Below, piece by piece: positions 33,694 to 41,437 of a stretch of 64,000 bases of DNA (positions within the stretch are counted from its first letter, which is position 1; each line of letters begins with the position of its first letter). The position numbers were made by a program, and so were the translations under genes. The notes below the pieces were generated by a model. That model did no database searches and was not told the origin of the DNA. It saw only the letters and a program-made list of their open reading frames with translations. Source of the DNA: Clostridia bacterium (lineage in GTDB: Bacteria > Bacillota > Clostridia > Oscillospirales > Acutalibacteraceae); assembly GCA_900755895.1 (NCBI GenBank), contig CAAEIG010000168.1, positions 1-64,000 on the forward strand, given 5' to 3'.

Positions 33694-34335
33694 TCAGCTA
33701 GAAGAATCCTCTCCGCTTGGTGCCGCGCTGAAAACATCCCCCGCTGCACAGGCCCTATCCGCCCGAACACAAGCTTCGATGATACCGGCAATCATCTCCA
33801 CATCGTCACTGCAGTCTTTCCGGAGCCACTCTTTGATGATGGCGATGATACCCTCTATGTAATAGGCAGTATAATAGGACCAATACGCCTCCGGAATCTG
33901 AAAACGCTCCAGAATCGGGGCTAGAATATACTGTTTCAAGTCCCTATACCGCGCTTGAACCTGCATACCACCTGGGTTCCGAAACGCCGCCCAGTAAACT
34001 TTTTTGTTATCCCGAATAAAACGAAGATAGGGCAGCAGATACTCCTGGGTGATGAACACCAGGTCCTGCAATTCCATGGTATCCATTCCATGTGGGATTC
34101 CCCCTTCCCTCTCGGAAAAATAGGACAGAAACCGCTGGTTGATGGTTTCCATAGTTTCACTCAACAAGTCGGAAATGGTCTCATAATGCAGGTAGAAGGT
34201 GGACCGGTTTACTCCAGCTTGTTGACAGAGTTCCTTCACCGTGATGTACTCCAGATCCTTCTTCTCCAGCAACTCGATGAGCGCCTCATCCATGCGCAGG
34301 GCAGTATTGAAATACTTGCTCTCCGATTTGTTCAT
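33694..34335 (-). CDS. TetR/AcrR family transcriptional regulator
   Basis: 213 residues. N-terminal helix-turn-helix (about 10-58; YITVKELCQQAGVNRSTFYLHYETISDLL) and a helical ligand domain. Start at 34335 after AGGAGAAGG. It lies 17 bases after the small membrane protein gene, so the pair probably forms one operon and the regulator may control it. Ligand unknown. Confidence 0.9.
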   Translation of the reverse strand: MNKSESKYFNTALRMDEALIELLEKKDLEYITVKELCQQAGVNRSTFYLHYETISDLLSETMETINQRFLSYFSEREGGIPHGMDTMELQDLVFITQEYLLPYLRFIRDNKKVYWAAFRNPGGMQVQARYRDLKQYILAPILERFQIPEAYWSYYTAYYIEGIIAIIKEWLRKDCSDDVEMIAGIIEACVRADRACAAGDVFSAAPSGEDSSS

Positions 34336-34352
34336 CCACTGCCTTCTCCTTT

Positions 34353-34712
34353 TTATTCCGCGGATTCGCTGATCTCTCGGGCCAGCTCCATGATCTCATA
34401 GGCGTACTTTTCCTTGCCTGCAAGAAGCAATTTTTTATAGATGGGATAATTTATGCCAACACCCACAAATCCCAGAACTCCCAGCAGAATCCCCTGGCCC
34501 ACCATCCAGGCGCTGCCATTTCCAATCACCTGCATGGACAGACACATTCCCAACCCAAGGATGAGGCTCATCGCCACCCCAAAGGTATAGGCAAAGATGT
34601 TGGCTTTGCTTTTCGCTTTTCTGTCCAACTTTTTCAAGGCAATCACCTTGGAGGTATCCTTGGGAGCGTATTCGTTGGCGATGGCCTCTGCATAAATTTT
34701 ATCTGTGTTCAT
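34353..34712 (-). CDS. Small two-helix membrane protein of unknown function
   Basis: 119 residues (ATG at 34712 or 34715 after GAGGAG). A conserved-looking soluble start (IYAEAIANEYAPKDTSKVIALKKLDRKAK), two transmembrane helices (about 40-62 and 68-90) and a charged tail. I have seen similar proteins in Clostridia beside TetR genes but know no function. The neighbour relation suggests it is under TetR control. Confidence 0.7.
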   Translation of the reverse strand: MNTDKIYAEAIANEYAPKDTSKVIALKKLDRKAKSKANIFAYTFGVAMSLILGLGMCLSMQVIGNGSAWMVGQGILLGVLGFVGVGINYPIYKKLLLAGKEKYAYEIMELAREISESAE

Positions 34713-34952
34713 CATGTGTTCTCCTCTCTGATTCTTGAATTTTTGCTTGCTGGGCAGCTGCTCTACTAGAATCTTAGAGGATTTTACCGTGAAAAGGAAC
34801 GACAGCCTTTTGGTTTCGTGATGATTTCAGGAAAATTTCCTGGGAAAAGGCAAGTTCTCATTGGAAAATCCTATCGTCCGGTCTAACAGGGCAAAATGCG
34901 AATGGCTTCCCCTCCACCTACGCTGAAAAAAGGCTTATCCCATTGAGAATCA

Positions 34953-35732
34953 CTACTCACCCCGATGCTGCCGAACTCCAAACCAAATGGCGCAACACAG
35001 TGCTACAAAAGCCCCTCCCAAACAGGGGAAGTAGATACTCTGGGAAAATTGCCCCACGGCGGGGTGACTCATGACACATAGGAACACAAAGCAAAAGCAA
35101 ATGAGTGCGCTAAGAAAAATCCACAGAGGATTGCGGTTTTCCGTCATCTCCGGGGAGCTTGCCCACTGCAATCTGCGCTGCAATTGGAGGAGCAGCTGCT
35201 CCTGATTTTCCAACCCATTGACCAGAAAATATGTGCGCCGGGTCACGCGGCCACTGGGGTGGCGTATCCGGCAAACCAGGGAATAGTGGGTGGAATTCAC
35301 CTTCATTCGCTCCACTTTCACAATCTCATCTGCTCCAACCGGCAAGTAGGGATCCTGGGCCATTCTGTCCAGGAATTTTTGGATTTTTACCATGGCTGCA
35401 GCATGGGACAGGGCTTCCGTGCCAAAATCCACCAGCTTTCGGGAATCTAGGACAAACAGACGATCCCCCTCCATAAGGAAAAACACGGTGACATCTTTCA
35501 CAGACTTCCGTCCCAGTTTCATCGCAAAAATCACCATGAAAGCGGTAACACCTAGCCACAGAACCACGGATATCAGCTTCATGGGTAACCCCAATTGGAA
35601 TCCCACCACGGTCCCACCAAGGATCAGCACCAACGCCAAAACCACAATCCCCACAATGCCTCCCAGGATTTGCAGACCATATCGATTTTTCTTTTCAGTG
35701 TCTTGAGACATCCAAATTTGTTCGATCTTCAT
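34953..35732 (-). CDS. Membrane protein of unknown function
   Basis: 259 residues with two hydrophobic helices near the N-terminus (about 20-75), a central soluble domain (about 80-195), and two helices near the C-terminus (about 205-250). No catalytic motif recognised. It has a clear promoter (35756-35785) and GGGGGAG ribosome site. It stands alone. Confidence 0.7.
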   Translation of the reverse strand: MKIEQIWMSQDTEKKNRYGLQILGGIVGIVVLALVLILGGTVVGFQLGLPMKLISVVLWLGVTAFMVIFAMKLGRKSVKDVTVFFLMEGDRLFVLDSRKLVDFGTEALSHAAAMVKIQKFLDRMAQDPYLPVGADEIVKVERMKVNSTHYSLVCRIRHPSGRVTRRTYFLVNGLENQEQLLLQLQRRLQWASSPEMTENRNPLWIFLSALICFCFVFLCVMSHPAVGQFSQSIYFPCLGGAFVALCCAIWFGVRQHRGE

Positions 35733-35755
35733 ACCGCTCCCCCACCCTCGGTGTC

Positions 35756-35785
35756 ATTATAGCATGGCGGGAAAAGGCCGTGCAA
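35756..35785 (-). promoter_or_regulatory. Promoter of the membrane protein gene
   Basis: Minus strand TTGCAC (35785-35780), 18 bases, TATAAT (35761-35756). Confidence 0.65.
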
Positions 35786-35863
35786 CAAGAGGCCCCACAA
35801 ATAAATGAAGCAAGTTTCCCTGTGTTGTCTGGATAACAACTTGCAGAAATCGACAAATACTAA

Positions 35864-35896
35864 TGGCCGCGGATACTGCTTCATCCGCGGCCTTTT
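35864..35896. terminator. Terminator-like hairpin after the cupin gene
   Basis: GGCCGCGGAT (35865-35874) pairs with ATCCGCGGCC (35883-35892), followed by TTTT on the plus strand. It lies about 125 bases past the cupin stop on the minus strand; no plus-strand gene precedes it. Confidence 0.6.
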
Positions 35897-36020
35897 GTGA
35901 TACCCATTGCTGGGCACTGGATGGGAGAGCGCACAACTGTATGACACTCTTTTTAATTAGAGAACTCAGTCAGTATAGCACCACACTTTTGTTGTCCCCT
36001 CAAGGGAGCGCCTCCGGGAA

Positions 36021-36482
36021 TCAACGGTTGTTTTCCTGTTCTTGGCTTTCTGCATCCTCCTTGGTGCAATGAATTGTTCCCTTGGGATGTTGGGGCGGGG
36101 CATAGAACGAAGAAAGCTTTAGAGGACAGTTCCCGGTGTTGAAGAGATTGTGCCAGGTGCCTCCCGGTACAAAGACAGCGTCACCTGGATTCATACGGCA
36201 CTGAATATCCAGCTGGTTTCTAGACCTTCCCATGCGCACAACCCCTTGACCCTCTTCCACCCGAAGGAACTGATCCGTATCCGGATGCATTTCCACGCCG
36301 ATTTCGCCGCGGACCGGGATGCTCATGACCGTCATTTGCAAATGGCATCCCGTCCAAAACGCTGTGCGGAAATTGGTATTCTGCTGAGCTGCATTTGCAA
36401 TATTTGCCACAAACGGCTTGCAGCCATGATCGGTTTCACAAGAATTGCCGCAAGTATCCGTACGGTGAAAATTCATATTCAT
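36021..36482 (-). CDS. Cupin domain protein
   Basis: 153 residues. Cupin motif 1 in GEIGVEMHPDTDQFLRVEEGQG and motif 2 in NPGDAVFVPGGTWHNLFNTG. The N-terminus is rich in Cys and His (TDTCGNSCETDHGCKPF), which is also seen in a cupin group of anaerobes. Probably a metal-binding enzyme or sensor; no substrate. Divergent from the DUF421 gene. Confidence 0.85.
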   Translation of the reverse strand: MNMNFHRTDTCGNSCETDHGCKPFVANIANAAQQNTNFRTAFWTGCHLQMTVMSIPVRGEIGVEMHPDTDQFLRVEEGQGVVRMGRSRNQLDIQCRMNPGDAVFVPGGTWHNLFNTGNCPLKLSSFYAPPQHPKGTIHCTKEDAESQEQENNR

Positions 36483-36617
36483 CCTCCTCTTTCTAGAATT
36501 GGTACAACACTATGCAGCCGTCTCATCCACGATGCCCACTATTTTTCCATTGGGATAGCCGATTCCGGTATGCCCGCTAAAACTTGGGTCAAAATAATGG
36601 GAAAGGAGGGGATTCGT

Positions 36618-37292
36618 ATGGTCTTTATCAAACTTTGCCTCATCGCTCTTGGATCCTTTGCCGTGCTATTTTTGGTGGCCAAATGTATCGGACACAAACA
36701 AATAGCCCAACTGGACTTCTTCGATTACATCACAGGAATCACCATTGGCTCCATTGCCGCCGAAATGGCCACCGAACTGGAAGAACCTTGGAAACCCCTT
36801 ACTGCCATGTTTTTATACGGCGGCGTCACCCTGCTTTTGAGCATCATTTCCAACAAATTCCCCAGAAGCCGGAAATATCTCAACGGCTCCCCCACCATTC
36901 TCATGGATAACGGAAAGCTGTTTTATAAAAATCTAAAAAAAGCCAAGCTGGATTTGAGCGAGTTCATGGTGATGTGCCGACAGCAAGGATACTTTGACCT
37001 GACTAATATCCAAACTGCCGTCTTTGAATACAACGGCAAACTGACCATCCTCCCAGTCACCAGCCAGCGTCCTGCTACGCCAAAAGATCTGAATGTAATT
37101 CCGGATCAGGAACTGCTGTTTACCGAGCTCATCATGGACGGCCGTATTCTGGAGGAAAATTTGAAGCGCATGGGCCTGGACCTGACTTGGCTTGACAAAC
37201 AGCTAAAGCAGCGTCACGTCCACTCTCCAAAGGATGTGATCCTGGCAGTTTGCGATCCAAACCTCAAATTTGTGCTTTACGAAAAAAAGTAA
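36618..37292 (+). CDS. DUF421 (YetF-like) membrane protein
   Basis: 224 residues from the ATG at 36618 (GAAAGGAGGG upstream). Three N-terminal helices (about 1-75) with the family motif DFFDYITGITIGSIAAEMA, then a soluble domain in two repeats (SPTILMDNGKLFYKNLKKAK and ELLFTELIMDGRILEENLKR). YetF proteins are implicated in Bacillus spore and membrane physiology; function otherwise unknown. Followed by a terminator. Confidence 0.9.
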   Translation: MVFIKLCLIALGSFAVLFLVAKCIGHKQIAQLDFFDYITGITIGSIAAEMATELEEPWKPLTAMFLYGGVTLLLSIISNKFPRSRKYLNGSPTILMDNGKLFYKNLKKAKLDLSEFMVMCRQQGYFDLTNIQTAVFEYNGKLTILPVTSQRPATPKDLNVIPDQELLFTELIMDGRILEENLKRMGLDLTWLDKQLKQRHVHSPKDVILAVCDPNLKFVLYEKK

Positions 37293-37318
37293 CCATCCTC
37301 CCACTCTCAGCCCATGGG

Positions 37319-37354
37319 AAAAGGGACTGCTGCAGCACGCGGCAGTCCCTTTTT
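37319..37354 (+). terminator. Terminator after the DUF421 gene
   Basis: AAAAGGGACTGC (37319-37330) pairs with GCAGTCCCTTTTT (37342-37354). Confidence 0.85.
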
Positions 37355-37491
37355 CATGGGAATTTTCTGGAAGGCTCCTCCGGTTTGAAAAAGCTTTCCA
37401 AAAGAAGAAAAATACTGCAAAAAGGCCCTTCCCGTTTGCCAGGGAGTGTGATAGAATAGGCGGGAAATCAGAAGGAACAGGAAGATCGACT

Positions 37492-38766
37492 ATGAACTTA
37501 AAAGCAAAAGTGAGAAGGATTGGGAATCATCCCCTGATCCAGGTACTGGCAAACAATCAGGGGAACCCTCGGACGCTGGTGCTGATCGAACCTCTGTGGG
37601 GTATTCCCTATAACCTAATCGCCCCCTTTGCCACCCTTTACATGTACACCCAAGGCGTGACGGACGTGCAAATCGGCCTCATTCTCTCCATCGCTATGGT
37701 AGTGCAGGTGTTCTTCTCCTTTTTCGGCGGAATCCTCACTGATAAAGTTGGCCGTAAATTCACCACCATGATGGGCGACTTCTTCGGATGGGCTATGGCC
37801 TGCCTGGTGTGGTCCGTATCCAACAATTTCTGGCTGTTTTTAGCCGCAGCCATTCTCAACTGCTTTGAACAAATCAATCAGACGGCATGGTACTGCCTGC
37901 TGATCGAAGACGCTCACCCAAAAGATCTTGTGAGCATTTACACATGGGTGAGTATCGGCGGACTGGTGGCTGTGTTTTTTGCCCCGCTTTCCGGCCTGTT
38001 TGTCAACGCCTACTCGGTGGTACCGGTGGTGCGTGTGCTGTACCTGCTCTTCTCCCTGACCATGATGATCAAAACCTTTATCACTTTCCGGTTCTGCCGG
38101 GAAACCAGGCAAGGTAAGATCCGCCGGGAGGAGACTAAAGGTGTTTCTGTCTTCCAAATGCTGGGGGAATACCGTCACTTAATTCCCCGTATGCTGGGGG
38201 ACAAAGGCGTCCTAAAAGCCGTGGGGGTATCGGTGATCCTGTACATCACCAACATGGTGAACACCAATTTCTTCAGCCTGTATGTAACACAGCGACTGGG
38301 GCTTTCCGAAAATTTCCTGGCACTGTTCCCCATTCTAAACGCTGCTGTCATGCTGGTGTTCATGGTGGGAATTCAGCACCGCATGAGCGCGTCAAAATTC
38401 CGTGCGCCATTGTGGGCCGGTCTTGCACTGTACTGTGTGGCGGCCTTGGTGCTGATCTTCTCCCCCACAGGAAATCTGGGCTTCGCACTGGTTTACGTGT
38501 TCATTGCCGCCGTAGCTGCAGCCTTGGTAAATCCCCGCAAAGACGCTCTGCTCCAGCTCAATCTCAATCCCCAGGAGCGCGCCCGCCTGAACGCTTTAAT
38601 CATGGCCTCCACCATCGCACTCTCCTCCCCCTTCGGGTATTTGGCCGGCTGGCTCTCCAGCCTAGATCGCCGCTTGCCTTTTGCTTTTGCCTTCCTGTTG
38701 TTCATCACGGCAATGATCGTCATCAGCCGTATTCAAGAACCAAAAGTGGAGGAAGAACACGCCTGA
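37492..38766 (+). CDS. Major facilitator superfamily transporter
   Basis: 424 residues from the ATG at 37492, with GAAGGAACAGGAAG upstream. Twelve membrane helices; the A-motif GGILTDKVGRKFTTMMGD (about 82-99) identifies MFS. A C-terminal half helix set carries NPRKDALLQLNLNPQERAR. Substrate not predictable; the branch resembles multidrug-type MFS. Single gene ending at a bidirectional terminator. Confidence 0.9.
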   Translation: MNLKAKVRRIGNHPLIQVLANNQGNPRTLVLIEPLWGIPYNLIAPFATLYMYTQGVTDVQIGLILSIAMVVQVFFSFFGGILTDKVGRKFTTMMGDFFGWAMACLVWSVSNNFWLFLAAAILNCFEQINQTAWYCLLIEDAHPKDLVSIYTWVSIGGLVAVFFAPLSGLFVNAYSVVPVVRVLYLLFSLTMMIKTFITFRFCRETRQGKIRREETKGVSVFQMLGEYRHLIPRMLGDKGVLKAVGVSVILYITNMVNTNFFSLYVTQRLGLSENFLALFPILNAAVMLVFMVGIQHRMSASKFRAPLWAGLALYCVAALVLIFSPTGNLGFALVYVFIAAVAAALVNPRKDALLQLNLNPQERARLNALIMASTIALSSPFGYLAGWLSSLDRRLPFAFAFLLFITAMIVISRIQEPKVEEEHA

Positions 38767-38782
38767 TACAACCCTTAAACAG

Positions 38783-38825
38783 AAACCGGACGGAAAGCAG
38801 TACGCTGCCTTCCGTCCGGTTTTTT
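38783..38825. terminator. Bidirectional terminator between MFS and coiled-coil genes
   Basis: AAACCGGACGGAA (38783-38795) pairs with TTCCGTCCGGTTT (38810-38822), then TTT. Confidence 0.85.
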
Positions 38826-38896
38826 CTGTTTGCCGCTGCCCTTCTCCTTGCGCTCTCTCCTTCTGGAATGAGTTTCAAGGCATAGCTCCGATTTTC

Positions 38897-39838
38897 TTAC
38901 AGAGCAACGCTGTCCGTCAAGCTGTCAATTTCCCGCCTGCAGCCAAATTTCTCCTGATTCACTTGGGACAGCCGTGTATCCAACTGCCGCAAAACAGCGC
39001 TAATCTGATTCTTCGTGTCTTCCACCTGGCTCTGGGACTGATGGATACGGTCCAGAACCATCCAATCGGAGAAGATACCGTCAAAGAAGTAGTCCGCAAA
39101 ACGAAGGAACCCGTCAATGCTCACCTGCAGATCCCCGTCCAGAGTCACATCCGCCAGCTCCGTTTTAAAGACCCTCAACTGGGACTGGAGCCCTTCCACC
39201 AAGTTTTGGGCTGTGTCCAGGTGATCGTGCTTGATCAGATCTGTCATAATGCCGCCACCCACCAAGTCCCAGGTGCCCCAGCCCTCAGCGCTGTCCAGGC
39301 TGGAGAGGATCTGGTCCGTGGTGGAAAGCGCTTTCTGTCCAGCTGAAATCGCCTCTTCCAGCTCCTTTTCTTGAGCTTCCAGTACGGAGATCCGTTCCTC
39401 TAGATTCAGAATCTTCTCGCCTTCCGGACCGCCCGCCTTTTTCACCGCTTGAATCTTTTCCGCCCACAGTGCCTGGTACCTGCTTTCACTGTCCCAGACA
39501 TCATTCAGCTCTGACCGGCACCGGCGAAGATCCTCCTCCACCCCGGCTAATTCCCGCACAGCTGCGTCATATTTCACTCGGGCGGCATAGGCCTCCTGAC
39601 GCTCTTTGTCCAGCTTTTCACCGCGTTTTCCCATAACACGGTAGAAAAAGGCTGCAAGGCTTCGACCTTCCAAGCGGTCCACATCCGCCTGCTCTTCTTG
39701 AAAGAGCTTTTTCAACGCGTCTGTCTGGGCGGCGTACTGATCCCTCTGGGCGGTCAATTCCTTCTGAATCACCTCCAGTCTTCGCTTTCGGGTGCATTGC
39801 TCCAGAAGTTCTTTCAGCTGGTCATCATAGTAATTCAT
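38897..39838 (-). CDS. Coiled-coil protein of unknown function
   Basis: 313 residues from the ATG at 39838 (GAGGAGGGG upstream). The first two thirds are heptad-rich (YYDDQLKELLEQCTRKRRLE; KILNLEERISVLEAQEKELE), with a central segment DSAEGWGTWDLVGGGIMTDL and a C-terminal helical bundle (DFFD-type FADYFFDGIFSDWMVLDRIH). Cytoplasmic, no signal or membrane helix. Perhaps a structural or phage-shock-like protein; I cannot name it. Single gene. Confidence 0.7.
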   Translation of the reverse strand: MNYYDDQLKELLEQCTRKRRLEVIQKELTAQRDQYAAQTDALKKLFQEEQADVDRLEGRSLAAFFYRVMGKRGEKLDKERQEAYAARVKYDAAVRELAGVEEDLRRCRSELNDVWDSESRYQALWAEKIQAVKKAGGPEGEKILNLEERISVLEAQEKELEEAISAGQKALSTTDQILSSLDSAEGWGTWDLVGGGIMTDLIKHDHLDTAQNLVEGLQSQLRVFKTELADVTLDGDLQVSIDGFLRFADYFFDGIFSDWMVLDRIHQSQSQVEDTKNQISAVLRQLDTRLSQVNQEKFGCRREIDSLTDSVAL

Positions 39839-40058
39839 AGTTCCCCTCCTCATGGTCATCCCCTTTGGCAGAAAGTTTCTTGCCTATTTCCTCACTCCGG
39901 GGGACGCATCACTATGAGACAATTATATCACAGCCAATAGCACCTGTGCAGGGGATCACCACACTTCTTTCCAACTGTCCGGGAATATCCCGTCCCATTG
40001 TCACAGCACTCAAAAAGCGCTATACTGAGGAAAACACCTGTTGAAAAGAGGGATTACC

Positions 40059-40727
40059 ATGAAAGTCCTGTTTCTTGGCAACAGCCACACCTTTGTCCAC
40101 TACGTACCCGCCAGAGTAACACACTTCTGCCAAAGCCACGGCACGGACCTGGAAACCACGATGCTCACCCATCCCGGCATGGGACTGGACTGGCACTTAA
40201 ACCAGTCCCAAACCTACTACAATCTGCGCTGTGGCAAGTACGATGCTGTGGTACTTCAGCACAATGCCCACCCCTTTCCCGGGCGGGAGTCCCTGCTGAA
40301 AGCCGGGAAAGCCGTAGCTGATCTGGCCCCCCAGGGCACCAAGGTCTACTTATACATGACCTGGAGCGAGAAAAAGAACCCCCAAGGTCAACAGGTCATG
40401 ACGGACGCTTACAAAGCATTGGCCGCGGAAACCGGAGCCGTTCTCTGTCCTGTGGGAGAAATCTGGTGGAGCGTGGCAGCAGCGCATCCGGAGGAAGAGC
40501 TATACTTCGCCGACGGAGAGCACAGCTCGGTGCTGGGCGCCTCCCTGGCCGGCGCAGTCATTGGCCGGACCCTGCTGAATCTGGAAGTCACCCCGGAGCT
40601 GTGCTATCAGGACGCCAAAAAGTTGGCCCAGCTGGAACTGGATCCTCAATTGATCGACATGATTATGGAAGATGGAACCTACAAAATGGTCCCCTTGCAC
40701 TCCATTTCTGACCAAGAAAGAGGATAA
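40059..40727 (+). CDS. SGNH/GDSL hydrolase family protein (second copy type)
   Basis: 222 residues from the ATG at 40059 (AAGAGGGA upstream; a TTG 18 bases earlier is less likely). Block I LGNSHT near residue 5-10, then VVLQHNAHPF, and a C-terminal DGEHSS with the Asp-His pair. No signal peptide. Similar in layout to the gene at 25080, so a pair of divergent cytoplasmic paralogues. Substrate unknown. Confidence 0.75.
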   Translation: MKVLFLGNSHTFVHYVPARVTHFCQSHGTDLETTMLTHPGMGLDWHLNQSQTYYNLRCGKYDAVVLQHNAHPFPGRESLLKAGKAVADLAPQGTKVYLYMTWSEKKNPQGQQVMTDAYKALAAETGAVLCPVGEIWWSVAAAHPEEELYFADGEHSSVLGASLAGAVIGRTLLNLEVTPELCYQDAKKLAQLELDPQLIDMIMEDGTYKMVPLHSISDQERG

Positions 40728-40791
40728 TCCGTCCCCGTGGTCAATGGGAACTGGAAGAAACTCACTGTGAAACAAGGAGGCAGCGATAGAA

Positions 40792-41193
40792 ATGATCGGA
40801 AGCGTGGTATTTTTGCCTGTGGAGAACCTGGAACGTACCCGCAGATTCTACACCCAAGTACTGGGACTGGAACTAACTATGGTCCAGCCCGCCGGAGCTG
40901 AGATTTATGACACCGGCTATGGATATTGGGGATTCTGCGCCTATGGCGACGGACGCCCAGCACCGAGCGGTGACCGTGGGGTATGCCTCTCCTTAAACTG
41001 CAAAGATCGCCAGGAAGTGGACGCTCGCTGGCAGACAGCGTTGTCTCAAGGAGCCCAACCGGTTTCCCCGCCTGCGGAACATAAGAGGTTCCCGGTTTAT
41101 TCCTGCTTTTTGGCCGATCCGGACGGGTATCGGGTTGAGTTGCAAGTCATCGAAGGGGAAGTCTCGCCCTGCCAAGAGGCTCCAGGCCATTGA
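40792..41193 (+). CDS. VOC superfamily (glyoxalase/bleomycin-resistance-like) protein
   Basis: 133 residues: one betaalphabetabetabeta-type VOC pair with LERTRRFYTQVLGLEL near 14-29 and FLADPDGYRVELQVIEG near the end, including the metal-ligand-like His-less start and a final Glu. Could be a glyoxalase-like enzyme or binding protein; not assignable. Follows the SGNH gene by 64 bases with AAGGAGG and may be co-transcribed. Confidence 0.85.
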   Translation: MIGSVVFLPVENLERTRRFYTQVLGLELTMVQPAGAEIYDTGYGYWGFCAYGDGRPAPSGDRGVCLSLNCKDRQEVDARWQTALSQGAQPVSPPAEHKRFPVYSCFLADPDGYRVELQVIEGEVSPCQEAPGH

Positions 41194-41263
41194 ACCGGCG
41201 CCATCTTGGTATGTTATCACCAATAATCCGAGGTGTTTTGACTGTATTTTTCATCATTTTTTC

Positions 41264-41292
41264 TTGTGTTGTCACTCTTCTTTTGCTATAAT
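41264..41292 (+). promoter_or_regulatory. Promoter of the glycogen synthase gene
   Basis: TTGTGT (41264-41269), 17 bases, TATAAT (41287-41292). It gives a leader of about 140 bases. Confidence 0.6.
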
Positions 41293-41437
41293 AGAGTTGA
41301 TACAAGAAGGTGGGATGTTTTTGTTAACAGCCACTGGATAGGCCCCAGTTGCACGTTCCATGTCCCTTGATTTTCATTTCTTTTTTGAACACCATGAACC
41401 ACAATGGAGTTATAGATCGGTGAAAGGAAGATTCGTT